A stretch of 64,000 bases of DNA from Agarilytica sp033852165 (GTDB taxonomy: Bacteria; Pseudomonadota; Gammaproteobacteria; Pseudomonadales; Cellvibrionaceae), in NCBI GenBank assembly GCA_033852165.1, contig JAWSUZ010000074.1, positions 1-64,000 of the forward strand. Reading direction: 5' to 3'. The notes beneath the pieces were generated by a model. The model saw only the letters and a list, made by a program, of their open reading frames with translations, searched no databases and was not told where the DNA came from. Made by a program: the position numbers and the translations under genes. Shown piece after piece: positions 32,896 through 42,837 of the stretch (positions within the stretch are counted from its first letter, which is position 1; the number at the start of each line of letters is the position of its first letter).

Positions 32896-33906
32896 TTATT
32901 TATATTCGATGAGTGTATGACGTTGATTGCTGAATAGCTTTTTCCAGTATTCGTAAAACCCCAGGAGTTCAGGGAACTTGGCAATATACACCAGCGCACT
33001 ATAGCTCGCGGAGATTCTGAATGAATTACCTTCTCTCAGTTTTTTTACCGTAGTTTTGAGTAACATTGCCGAAAATAGAGCCAAAAAAATTAAGCAGGCC
33101 GTTGGCGCGAAAAATGCGCTAATCGAAGTGAAGAGTGGTGCTGCTGCTCCCCAAAAGGCAATGCTAAAAATTTTGCGACGAAAATGTTTCGCTCCTGTAT
33201 GACCGTGAATATGGTACAGATTTGCGTAGGCGTGACCGCCTCGTTTAGTGCGTTGATACCATTGATAAAAGCGATCTATATTGGCGTCGTGCATGCTCAT
33301 GGGAGCGTCAACTCTATAAACAAGGAGACCTTGTTTTCTAGCGCGAATGCACAGGTCGAAATCTTCGCCAGCGATTAAGGTTTCGTTAAAACCGCTAAGC
33401 TGTTTGAAGGTTTCCACTTCTATTAGCATATCGCCGGGTACGCCCAGTGATTCACCAATGGGTGAGTTCCATTCCATATCCATTAGCGTGTTATAGATTG
33501 AGGCATCGGGATATCTTTCTGCACGGCGCCCGCTGACTATCGTGATGTTCTGTTGCTGGTTTAATTGTTGGATTCCCGACTCTATCCATCCCGCGAGAAC
33601 CTCGCAATCACCATCTAAAAATTGGATCATCTCCAGCTGAGGTGTGTGCTCAAGTAATACTTCGGCTCCAGCGTTACGGGCACGTGCAGCAGTAAATGGG
33701 ATGCTGAGATCCAGTTCAACGGTCTGTATACCTAATGATTGCGCAAAGGCAACGCTATCGTCGCTAGATCCAGAATCAACATACACAATGGGAGAGTTGC
33801 CATAGTTTTTTTGTATGGCTCTCAAGGCTACTTTTAGTCGATCGCCTTCGTTTCGACCAATTGCGACAAAGCCCACGTTGTTTAGTTGAATAGAGTGGTT
33901 TTCCAT
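32896..33906 (-). CDS. Glycosyltransferase, GT2 family, membrane-associated
   Basis: 336 residues with a GT-A fold: VGFVAIGRNEGDRLKVALRAI at the start, IVYVDSGSSDDSVAFAQSLG, MIQFLDGDCEV (DxD metal site about residue 93) and ETLIAGEDFDLCIRARKQG (about 170). Hydrophobic stretches near 245-280 (FWGAAAPLFTSISAFFAPTACLIFLALFSAML) anchor it in the membrane. First gene of the minus-strand GT2-GT4 pair. Confidence 0.9.
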   Translation of the reverse strand: MENHSIQLNNVGFVAIGRNEGDRLKVALRAIQKNYGNSPIVYVDSGSSDDSVAFAQSLGIQTVELDLSIPFTAARARNAGAEVLLEHTPQLEMIQFLDGDCEVLAGWIESGIQQLNQQQNITIVSGRRAERYPDASIYNTLMDMEWNSPIGESLGVPGDMLIEVETFKQLSGFNETLIAGEDFDLCIRARKQGLLVYRVDAPMSMHDANIDRFYQWYQRTKRGGHAYANLYHIHGHTGAKHFRRKIFSIAFWGAAAPLFTSISAFFAPTACLIFLALFSAMLLKTTVKKLREGNSFRISASYSALVYIAKFPELLGFYEYWKKLFSNQRHTLIEYK

Positions 33907-34350
33907 AAGAGCAAAAACTCGCTAATTTGGTTAAATTTTATAAAAGTGGGAGTGCTCAAAGAAGTTTATGCTAGGCGCCAAGAGGCTAGAGCAGGGCGTA
34001 TGGTGTCACTTTGCCAGCGTCTTCGCTAGTTAAAAACCTTAATAACGGATTCGCTTTAATATATTAATCGGGTTTGTTTTTGATCTTGGAATATTCGTTT
34101 TGCTTGTTTGATATAACTTTCCCTTCTTTTAACGCGCTTGTTTAGATTGTTCTTGTCGCGTCGATCTCCTTTCATGTCGTGTCGATCCCCTTTACATTTA
34201 GGCTTCGTTCAATTCCTGTTTTTGCCTAACCCTCAGTTGCAGCAATGGATTCAGCCGGCTTTCTAATGTGGCTCATAAATTGCTTTGATAAGCCTTAATG
34301 TTATTTGGCAGTTTAAAAAAATTCTAATAGAACTTATAGGAATACCAAGA
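33907..34350. other. Divergent intergenic region with 21-base-spaced direct repeats
   Basis: 444 bases between GT2 and the giant gene. Two 18-base direct repeats, 34155-34172 and 34176-34193 (core GTCGATC.CCTTT, 16 of 18 identical), are spaced exactly 21 bases apart, i.e. two helical turns. This is the geometry of a tandem activator site. Nothing else is recognised. Confidence 0.45.
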
Positions 34351-37300
34351 ATGCTTCGTGGCGCTTTATTTGCTGTTATGGCCCTTTCATCTCTGTTTTC
34401 TGCTTTCTCATGGTCGAGTGCGGCTGATGGTGTGGTGTTCTGGAATGACGCTGACAAACATGCCGATATCGGTTTGTCGGTGGACGGCTTGTCAATTTCA
34501 GTAAATGGTGGATCTGAAATCGGCGTGCGCAGTAACCGGGGCTTCAGTCAGGGAGAAGGCTATTATTACTTCGAAATTTCCAGTGCTGTGACGGCGGTGG
34601 CGAGCATCGGCGTTGTGACCGCGAGTCAGAGTTTAGATGCAAGCGTATTTCAGGCTGATGATAATGCCATATGGCGTGGAAACACCAACGCGAGCAATGC
34701 TGTAATCGGCGTAGCGGTGGATTACCGGGGTTTATATCCCGTCGTACATTTTCTAAGTGGCGATGATCAATCGGTGACTTATCAAAGTACGGTTGATATG
34801 CAAGGTATTCACGAACCCGTTTATATTTTCATATCGAGCAATAATGCTTCTGGAGGCTTTCAGCATACGCTTAACCTTGGCGCTACGAGCTTTGTTTTGG
34901 ATTATGACGCGGGCATACAACAAGGTGTTTATCGTGGCAATGATGGCATTGAAGGTGGCTGGCCCACAGATGATGAGCATCCAACATTAACAATTGTAGA
35001 GGGTAATGTTGCCCAATTAGCTTTCGGTTCTGTTGATCTGACCGTCAACGCACAAGATGCCGAAGATGGCGATGTTAGTGCTTCGGTACTTTGGCTTTTG
35101 AATGATGTGGCTGTCGGTAGTGGCGCATCGATTACTGTATCGCCTCCTGCGGGAACAAACACGCTTACGGCCTTGGCTATAGATAGCGTTGGCAATGTGA
35201 CTCCAGCTCAAGTCACTATTCATATGGTTGTAGATGATTCTGAAGATCAGGATTATGACGGGTTTAGTTATGCTGAAGAGATTATTCTCGGGTCGAACCC
35301 AGCGCATCGCGATACGGATAAAGATGGCTTGGCAGACAATGAAGAAGTACTTGCGGGGACTTCGCTAACCAATATTGATAGTGATGCCGATGGCATGACG
35401 GATGGATACGAAGTCGAAAACTTACTGAACCCTCTTGTCGATGATGCCGCCTCAGATTTAGATGGCGATAGTTTTTCCAACTTAGCTGAATTTCTCGCCG
35501 GTCGATCGGCCAATAACAGTAACGATTATCCGGGCCAGGGTGTTGTTGAATTAAACTCAGCAGATGCCAATGCATTCACTTCTCTTCTTGCAGATGGCGT
35601 ATCTGTCACGGTGTCAAGTGCGGGTGTCGGTGCGGTAAGAAGTGATGTTGTAATTTCTTCTGGTTCAGGCTGGCATTATTTTGAAGGAACGCGTTCTGGC
35701 GGTGAAGGCCAAAGTGGTTTTGGTGTTGCCAGCAGTGCAGCGGCTTTAGACGGTACGCTTGGTGCAGATGCTCAGAGTCTTATCGTTTCCAGTGCTGGAG
35801 ACGTTGTATTTAACGGTGTAACGCTTGCGACGTTTACCGATGCGGATCAAATTGAAACGGTTGGTATTGCTGTTGACTACAGTGGAGCCGAAGCGGTGGC
35901 TCATGTGATGGCGAGTACGCGTTTCGATGATTACCAAGTCTTCAATTCATTTAATTTAGGCGCTATTGGTGACCTGCATATTCTTGCTTGGGGCAGCACG
36001 ACTGCCGGAGAGACTACGCTGACCATTAATGCCGGTGCCGACAAATCGGAAGCGCCGTTCGCCTACAGTGCAAGGTACTTACTGCACCGAAGTGGTTTTA
36101 GTTCTGCGGAATTTATGCGTGACGGTTGGGGCAATGAGCATGTGTATACGCCTGTTGTGACAATATCTTTGGAAAATGAGGTTTTCTTCGTAAAGGATGA
36201 AAACGTTAACCCGACAATGACGATTAGCGCCGATAAACTGGGTGTTAGCTTTAAGAAAGATCATAAGTCAGCCATCCTAGCGAACCAGGGAATGATCGGA
36301 GAGTTCTGGTATTGGGAAGCGCATCGCGATGTGGGCATTCACAATATTGGTTTTGGCATGAATAACCCTTATGCCTACCTTGATCCTTACTGTTGTGTTA
36401 ACCAAGGCTTAGAAGGGGCGCCGCCTTCCATGTCGATTAATGCTTTGGGAGCCGTGTGGCAAAACCTTCAATACCAGTACGGCTACCCTCGACAGGATGA
36501 AGCCGAATATTACGGTTACGCTGTGGATTATCGAGGAACCCGTCCGATTGTCTATATCATTTCTTTAGATGGTGTTGTTGGCGAAATGTTAATGGATGAT
36601 TTCATTACGCCGATCTACCCTCAGCTTTATGGCGAAGGTATTGGCGAGGCTGTTTTGATAAACAGCGGTAATTTTGGTACCAAACCTTTTTACTATAACG
36701 CCTCTCAAGCGCTGGAAGATTACGGCGTTGACGTTAGCGAATTCCGATTGGGTTGGGGCGTTCACCAAACAGAAGAGCACCAAGGCTTTGCTGCAGACGA
36801 TGCGCCGGTCATTGCCGTATCCACTGTGACAGAAAACACCTTAAACCTTGGCGAGAGCATTACCTTATCGGCGATTGCTTCGGATTTCGAAGATGGTGAT
36901 ATTAGTGGGAATATCATTTGGACCGAGCAGAGTTCAGGCACAATCTGGTTAGGAGGTTCGGTTGAACTGACCCTGGCTAATGGAACGTATCAAATTATTC
37001 CGAGTGTTACAGACAGCGCTTCCAGAACGGTTACCGGTGCTGCTGTGAACATTACAGTTCTTGAGCCAGTTGCTCCAGATACCGATGGCGATGGTGTTAA
37101 TGATGCCGTAGAAGCTTTCTTTGGTACTGACCCTACAGACATCGATTCCGATGATGACGGTCTTACCGATGGAGAAGAATTACTGATCTACCTCACGAAT
37201 CCACTTTCTACCGATACGGATGCCGATGGCATGGATGATCTGTATGAAGTGAATAATGGTCTTGATGCATTGTCTGATGACTCGGCACTAGATGTAGATT

Positions 37301-40300
37301 TGGATGGTTTTACCAACTTAGAAGAGTCTGTTGCGAATTCTAACGCTTTAGCTATTTTGTCTTACCCCGGTTCTCCGTTTGCCCCGGTTGCTAAATTAGC
37401 GGCGGTTGGCGAGTTATTTGATCCGATAGCGGCTCAATTTGATGGGACGACATACAACCTTTCGGGTTCGGGTACTGATTTTAACGGTGTCGATGAATAT
37501 CAATTTGTTTACGAAGAACTTCAAGGTGATGGCGAGATCATTGCCCGAGTAACGGGCTTGCCCTCTGGATCATTTGCTAAAGCGGGCGTCATGATTCGTG
37601 ATTCTTTGGACGCAGGTGCTATTGGTGCGTTAGCGGGTATTTCTCCTCAAGGTGGGATGATGTATTTGCGCAGCGAAACCAACGGCACAAGAACAGAGCT
37701 ATTTGAATACAACGCTTGGTTTGTTAGCCCTCCTTACTTTGTACGCATTACGCGAGATGGCGATCTTGTTTCGGGGCATCGCAGTGCAGACGGCATTACT
37801 TGGGATCAGATATTTAGCCAAACATTGATCTTCACCGACAGCATTTATATGGGCCTTTTTGTGAGTGCCAATGACGGGGGTACTATCGGTACCGCCACTT
37901 TCGATACGGTGAGCTTTGTTGAATACAACGATGCGCCTGTTCTATCGGTTAACGCTTATGAGTCCACTGTATTACTGGGCGACAATGTTGATGTTTCAGC
38001 CTCTGCTTCAGACACTGAAGACGGTGACATCACCAGCAGCATCGCATGGACCAATGATCTAACGGCTGATACTGCAAACGGTGCTAGCTATGTGTTCGAA
38101 GCAACCATTGAAGGTGTGCACACACTTACCGCTCAAGTAGCGGATAGTAAGGGTGTAAGCACCTCGATTGACGTTACTGTAAATGTCGTGCTTTCACTGG
38201 GCTCTTTAGATAACGATAACGATGGCCTAAGCGCTGATGAAGAAGCTGCATTGGGCACAGACCCTGAAGTTGCCGATACAGATGGCGACGGCTTGATCGA
38301 TGGTGACGAAGTTAATATATACGGCAGTGACCCTCTATCCACTGATGGTGATGCGGATGGTTTGCCTGACGCTTATGAAGTGGCGCAAGGTTATGATCCT
38401 GCGGTTGCGGATAGTGGTAATGATGCTGATCTCGACGGTGTTAGTAATCTAGACGAGTATCTTGCAGGGACTGATCCTCAAGATCCGAATGATTACCCCG
38501 GTGCTCCGGTTTCGACACTGCAAAATTCAATTGTGGTTGGTCCGGGTGATGGCGATGGTAGCTATGTTTCTCAAATTAACGATTACACCCTAACGAGCAA
38601 TACCGTATCGATTGACGGTACAGTCGATACGCATTTTGTTTACACCACCTTGCCGATTAACGGTGAAGCGGTTGTTGAACTTACGGGTCTCAATGGCGGT
38701 GGATTTACACGCGGCGGCTTGATGATTCGTGACAGCTTAAATAGTGATGCGGCTTACGCTTATGTTGCGATGACAGAAAATCAAGGTTCGGGTATGTTCT
38801 GGGTTGATTCTCAAGGTGGCAGTCTCGCGGAATACAATGAGTGGAACGGCTTTTTAGTAACCGAGCCATATTGGTTGCGTTTGGTCCGTACTGGTAACAG
38901 CATTACGGGGTATCACAGTGCTGATGCTGTGAACTGGTCGGAAATTGCGACAGTGACGGTTTCAATTAGTGGTGATGCTTATATCGGCCTTGCCTTTAAT
39001 GGTAATAACGGTGGCCTTGATGCGACAGCGACATTTAACGATTTTGAACTCACGCTAAACAATAATGCTCCGGTTCTGACTCTGGGCGGTGAAGCTAACG
39101 TTCTGTTACTCGGTAATACATTGAACTACACCGCTTTGGCTATTGATGTAGAAGACGGCGATATCACGGCTTCAGTGCAATGGTCTGATGGCACTAACAC
39201 AGCAACGGGTTCAGCTTTTGACTTTACGCCAGTGGCAGAAGGCAGCTACCTGATTACGGCTACTGTTACGGATAGTTTGGCTACGACCACTGTAGAAACA
39301 TCTTCTGTTTTGGTTGTGAGTGATCTAGGCCAACTTGATGATGACAACGACGGTTTAAGTACAAACGAAGAAATTGCATTGGGGACTGACCCCGCGATTG
39401 CCGATACTGATGGCGATGGACTGCTTGATGGAGACGAAGTAAATACTCACGGCTCCGATCCATTATTAGCGGATACCGACGCAGACGGCATGCCGGATGA
39501 TTACGAAGTTCTGCAAGGCTACAACCCTGTGGTTGACGACGGTGCTGTTGATTCCGATGGTGACGGCGTTGATAACTTGGGCGAATACCTTGGCGGTACA
39601 GACCCGCTTGACGCATATGATTACCCTGGTGCTCCGGTTTCGACATTACAAGACAGCATCGTGATTGGTTTGGGTGGCAATAGCGGTAGTTACACTTCTC
39701 AAATTAATAACTATGCGTTAACCAGTGATACTGTCTCGATTGATGGTGAAATTGATGTTCAGTTTGTTTACACGACGCTCCCCATTAATGGTGAAGCCAT
39801 TGTGAATGTTGCGGCGATGGAAGGCGGCGGATTTACACGCAGTGGTTTGATGATTCGCGATACCTTAGATGCCGATGCTTCTTACGCGTTTGTTGCAATG
39901 ACAGAAAACCAAGGTTCGGGCATGTTCTGGGTTGATACTCAAGGCGGCGCTCGTGCAGAGTACAACAGCTGGAATGGCTATTTAGTAACAGAGCCTTATT
40001 GGTTGCGATTGGTTCGCGATGCTAACAGCATTACCGGTTACTACAGTGCAGATGCCGTTAGCTGGACCGAAATTGCGACGGTAGACATTTCGATTACTGG
40101 CGATGCTTATATCGGTATTGGCTTTAATGGAAACAACGGTGGCCTTGACGCGACGGCCCAGTTTAACGACTTTGCTTTGATCTTAAATAACAATGCACCT
40201 GTCGTGACTTTGGGTGGTGTTGCTAACGTATTGCTATTGGGCAATACCTTGAACTACACGGCTTCAGCGATTGATGCGGAAGATGGCGATATTAGTGCTT

Positions 40301-42447
40301 CGGTAGAATGGTCAGATGGTACTAATACAGCAACAGGCTCAGCTTTTAACTTTACGCCTGTTGCGGAAGGTGACTACCTCATTACGGCGACCGTAACGGA
40401 TAGCCTTGGCGAAATGACTGTTGAAGCTTCTTCGGTTTTGGTGGTGTCGGATCTCGGTCAGCTAGACGATGACAACGACGGTTTAAGCACTAACGAAGAA
40501 ATTGCACTGGGTACTGACCCTGCAATTGCCGATACGGATGGTGATGGCTTACTTGATGGCGACGAAGTCAATACTCACGGATCAGATCCATTGTTGGCCG
40601 ATACCGATGGCGATGGTATGCCAGATGATTACGAAGTTCTGCAAGGCTACAACCCTGTTGTTAACGACAGTTCTGTTGATTCCGATGGTGACGGTGTTGA
40701 TAACCTAGGCGAATACCTTGGTGGCACAGATCCTACCGATCCGTATGACTATCCTGGTGCTCCGGTTTCGACTCTGCAAGACAGTATTGTGATTGGCTTG
40801 GGTGGCAATAGCGGTAGTTACACTTCTCAAATTAATAACTATTCATTAACAAGTGATTCGATTTCTATTGATGGCGAAGTTGATGTGCAGTTTGTTTACA
40901 CGACGCTTCCCATTAATGGTGAAGCCATTGTGAATGTTGCGGCGATGGAAGGCGGTGGATTTACGCGCGGCGGTTTGATGATTCGCGATACTTTAGATGC
41001 TGATGCCTCTTATGCGTTTGTTGCAATGACAGAAAACCAAGGTTCGGGCATGTTCTGGGTTGATACTCAAGGTGGAGCTCGCGCAGAGTACAACAGCTGG
41101 AATGGCTATTTAGTCACCGAGCCTTATTGGTTGCGATTGGTTCGCGATGGTAACAGCATCACCGGTTACTACAGTGCCGATGCGGTTAGCTGGACAGAAA
41201 TTACGACGGTAACTATTTCGATTACAGGTGATGCTTATATCGGTGTTGGCTTTAATGGAAATAACGGCGGTCTTGATGCGACAGCCCAGTTTAACGAGTT
41301 TGATTTGAGCTTGAATAACGATGTGCCTGTCGTGACTTTGGGCGGTACGGCTAACGTATTACTGTTGGGTGAAACGCTGAACTACACGGCATCGGCAATT
41401 GATTCTGAAGATGGTGATATTAGTGCTTCAGTCGAATGGTCGGACGGTACTAACAGTGCCACAGGTGCAGCCTTTGATTTTACTCCGGTTACAGCGGGTG
41501 ATTATTTAATTACGGCTACAGTGACCGATAGTTTGGGCGGCATTACTGTCGAAGCGACCTCGGTTTTGGTTGTAACAAATTTGGGTGAACTTGATGATGA
41601 TAACGACGGGCTTAGTACTAATGAAGAAGGTGTTTTAGGTACTGACCCAGCGATCGCGGATACGGATGGCGATGGCCTTATCGATGGTGATGAAGTGAAT
41701 ACCTATGGCACTGATCCTCTGTCTAGTGATACTGACCTTGACGGTTTACCGGATGCTTATGAAGTTCAAGAAGGTTTTGATCCCACGGTTGCGGACAGTT
41801 CTGATGATGCTGATTTAGATGGTGTTGATAATCTCAATGAGTATCTCGCTGGAACGAATCCGCACGACCCATACGATTACCCAGGCGCACCAACGCCTTT
41901 CTTACAAAGCAGTGCTGTGATTGGTCTTGGTGGTGATAGCGGTAGTTTCACTTCTCAAATTAATAACTACTCGTTAACCAGTAATACGGTTTCGATTGAT
42001 AACGAAACGGATGTTCAGTTTGTTTACACAACGTTAGCGACTGATGGTGAGGCTATTGTGAGAGTTTCGTCGTTGAACGGTGGTAGTTTTACGCGCGGGG
42101 GTCTTATGATTCGCGATACTTTAGATGCTGATTCGTCTTATGCTTTTGTTGCGATAACGGAAGGTAAAGGTACGGGTTTCTTTTCGGTAGCGACAACTGG
42201 CGGCGTGCGAGCTGAGCAGAATGATTGGAATGGTTGGTATGTTACGGAGCCGTATTGGCTACGTTTGGTTCGATCGGGTAATACGATCACGGGTTATTCT
42301 AGTGAAGATGCTGTGAGCTGGACTGAGATTACGACGGTTACAGTTTCGATTACGGGTGATGCTTATATTGGTATCGGCTTTAATGGGAATAATGGCGGTC
42401 TTGATGCAACAGCTCAGTTTAATGAGTTTGATTTGATTACTCCGTAA
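34351..42447 (+). CDS. Giant secreted multidomain Ca-binding repeat protein
   Basis: About 2,698 residues from ATG 34351, which opens a clean Sec signal (MLRGALFAVMALSSLFSAFSWSSAADG); the frame extends to 34285. Approximate order: SPRY-like 1 (30-215), Ig/PKD-like with EDGDVSAS (215-297), TSP3-like DxDxDG array (297-397), SPRY-like 2 (397-595), SPRY-like 3 (610-815), Ig-like, TSP3, then laminin-G/DUF1349-like + Ig-like + TSP3 modules repeated, ending in a final laminin-G-like module. The TSP3 arrays (DTDGDGLLDGDE) should bind calcium. No sortase, PEP-CTERM or type-I secretion end is seen. It sits amid polysaccharide genes, so a surface or matrix adhesin role is inferred. Confidence 0.85.
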   Translation: MLRGALFAVMALSSLFSAFSWSSAADGVVFWNDADKHADIGLSVDGLSISVNGGSEIGVRSNRGFSQGEGYYYFEISSAVTAVASIGVVTASQSLDASVFQADDNAIWRGNTNASNAVIGVAVDYRGLYPVVHFLSGDDQSVTYQSTVDMQGIHEPVYIFISSNNASGGFQHTLNLGATSFVLDYDAGIQQGVYRGNDGIEGGWPTDDEHPTLTIVEGNVAQLAFGSVDLTVNAQDAEDGDVSASVLWLLNDVAVGSGASITVSPPAGTNTLTALAIDSVGNVTPAQVTIHMVVDDSEDQDYDGFSYAEEIILGSNPAHRDTDKDGLADNEEVLAGTSLTNIDSDADGMTDGYEVENLLNPLVDDAASDLDGDSFSNLAEFLAGRSANNSNDYPGQGVVELNSADANAFTSLLADGVSVTVSSAGVGAVRSDVVISSGSGWHYFEGTRSGGEGQSGFGVASSAAALDGTLGADAQSLIVSSAGDVVFNGVTLATFTDADQIETVGIAVDYSGAEAVAHVMASTRFDDYQVFNSFNLGAIGDLHILAWGSTTAGETTLTINAGADKSEAPFAYSARYLLHRSGFSSAEFMRDGWGNEHVYTPVVTISLENEVFFVKDENVNPTMTISADKLGVSFKKDHKSAILANQGMIGEFWYWEAHRDVGIHNIGFGMNNPYAYLDPYCCVNQGLEGAPPSMSINALGAVWQNLQYQYGYPRQDEAEYYGYAVDYRGTRPIVYIISLDGVVGEMLMDDFITPIYPQLYGEGIGEAVLINSGNFGTKPFYYNASQALEDYGVDVSEFRLGWGVHQTEEHQGFAADDAPVIAVSTVTENTLNLGESITLSAIASDFEDGDISGNIIWTEQSSGTIWLGGSVELTLANGTYQIIPSVTDSASRTVTGAAVNITVLEPVAPDTDGDGVNDAVEAFFGTDPTDIDSDDDGLTDGEELLIYLTNPLSTDTDADGMDDLYEVNNGLDALSDDSALDVDLDGFTNLEESVANSNALAILSYPGSPFAPVAKLAAVGELFDPIAAQFDGTTYNLSGSGTDFNGVDEYQFVYEELQGDGEIIARVTGLPSGSFAKAGVMIRDSLDAGAIGALAGISPQGGMMYLRSETNGTRTELFEYNAWFVSPPYFVRITRDGDLVSGHRSADGITWDQIFSQTLIFTDSIYMGLFVSANDGGTIGTATFDTVSFVEYNDAPVLSVNAYESTVLLGDNVDVSASASDTEDGDITSSIAWTNDLTADTANGASYVFEATIEGVHTLTAQVADSKGVSTSIDVTVNVVLSLGSLDNDNDGLSADEEAALGTDPEVADTDGDGLIDGDEVNIYGSDPLSTDGDADGLPDAYEVAQGYDPAVADSGNDADLDGVSNLDEYLAGTDPQDPNDYPGAPVSTLQNSIVVGPGDGDGSYVSQINDYTLTSNTVSIDGTVDTHFVYTTLPINGEAVVELTGLNGGGFTRGGLMIRDSLNSDAAYAYVAMTENQGSGMFWVDSQGGSLAEYNEWNGFLVTEPYWLRLVRTGNSITGYHSADAVNWSEIATVTVSISGDAYIGLAFNGNNGGLDATATFNDFELTLNNNAPVLTLGGEANVLLLGNTLNYTALAIDVEDGDITASVQWSDGTNTATGSAFDFTPVAEGSYLITATVTDSLATTTVETSSVLVVSDLGQLDDDNDGLSTNEEIALGTDPAIADTDGDGLLDGDEVNTHGSDPLLADTDADGMPDDYEVLQGYNPVVDDGAVDSDGDGVDNLGEYLGGTDPLDAYDYPGAPVSTLQDSIVIGLGGNSGSYTSQINNYALTSDTVSIDGEIDVQFVYTTLPINGEAIVNVAAMEGGGFTRSGLMIRDTLDADASYAFVAMTENQGSGMFWVDTQGGARAEYNSWNGYLVTEPYWLRLVRDANSITGYYSADAVSWTEIATVDISITGDAYIGIGFNGNNGGLDATAQFNDFALILNNNAPVVTLGGVANVLLLGNTLNYTASAIDAEDGDISASVEWSDGTNTATGSAFNFTPVAEGDYLITATVTDSLGEMTVEASSVLVVSDLGQLDDDNDGLSTNEEIALGTDPAIADTDGDGLLDGDEVNTHGSDPLLADTDGDGMPDDYEVLQGYNPVVNDSSVDSDGDGVDNLGEYLGGTDPTDPYDYPGAPVSTLQDSIVIGLGGNSGSYTSQINNYSLTSDSISIDGEVDVQFVYTTLPINGEAIVNVAAMEGGGFTRGGLMIRDTLDADASYAFVAMTENQGSGMFWVDTQGGARAEYNSWNGYLVTEPYWLRLVRDGNSITGYYSADAVSWTEITTVTISITGDAYIGVGFNGNNGGLDATAQFNEFDLSLNNDVPVVTLGGTANVLLLGETLNYTASAIDSEDGDISASVEWSDGTNSATGAAFDFTPVTAGDYLITATVTDSLGGITVEATSVLVVTNLGELDDDNDGLSTNEEGVLGTDPAIADTDGDGLIDGDEVNTYGTDPLSSDTDLDGLPDAYEVQEGFDPTVADSSDDADLDGVDNLNEYLAGTNPHDPYDYPGAPTPFLQSSAVIGLGGDSGSFTSQINNYSLTSNTVSIDNETDVQFVYTTLATDGEAIVRVSSLNGGSFTRGGLMIRDTLDADSSYAFVAITEGKGTGFFSVATTGGVRAEQNDWNGWYVTEPYWLRLVRSGNTITGYSSEDAVSWTEITTVTVSITGDAYIGIGFNGNNGGLDATAQFNEFDLITP
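37372..42447 (+). repeat. Intragenic tandem modules, 1128 bp period
   Basis: The segment beginning PGAPVSTLQ recurs at 38503, 39631, 40759 and 41887, each exactly 1128 bases (376 codons) apart; the more diverged first module begins at 37372, 1131 bases before. The second and third full copies (39631 and 40759) are nearly identical over long stretches of DNA. Each module is laminin-G-like, then Ig-like, then TSP3-like; the last is cut after the laminin-G-like part. Confidence 0.92.
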
Positions 42448-42486
42448 TAGTATGTGATTACATTTAATCTCTGGTTAGAGATTTAG

Positions 42487-42518
42487 AAAAGGGGCTGAAT
42501 TTTTCAGCCCCTTTTTTT
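42487..42518 (+). terminator. Rho-independent terminator of the giant gene
   Basis: AAAAGGGGCTGA (42487-42498) pairs with TCAGCCCC and following Ts, with a 4-5 base loop and a run of eight Ts. It lies about 40 bases after the stop codon at 42447, a textbook intrinsic terminator. Confidence 0.9.
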
Positions 42519-42611
42519 GTGTTTGTTTTTTGGTTTATTCGTGGTGGGAATTAGTGTATTTAATTTGATTGGTCTGGCTAAATTAATTTCCTGCAGTCCG
42601 CTATAGCACTC

Positions 42612-42741
42612 CGGGAAATTCTTTCAAGACACGCCGTGAATACATCCTTGTAGGCTCTCTAATGCCATCCTCGACAGTGTGCTCCTATACAATCACGTCC
42701 ATGTGCTAAATGGCATTAGAAGGTCTTGAAAGAATTTCCCG
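42612..42741. repeat. 130-base element with 19-base perfect inverted ends
   Basis: The outer arms 42612-42630 and 42723-42741 are exact complements (GGGAAATTCTTTCAAGAC and complement); an inner pair CTAATGCCAT (42659-42668) and ATGGCATTAG (42710-42719) is also complementary. No open frame inside. It looks like a small mobile-type or structured-RNA element, distinct from the REP palindromes that follow. Confidence 0.7.
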
Positions 42742-42837
42742 AAGCCCTATAGCTAAGTGCGGGTTTTGAGTTTCGAAATTTTTTCCTATTTTATTTATTC
42801 CGATATATTTGGGGGTGCCAAATACCCGCATGTAGTT

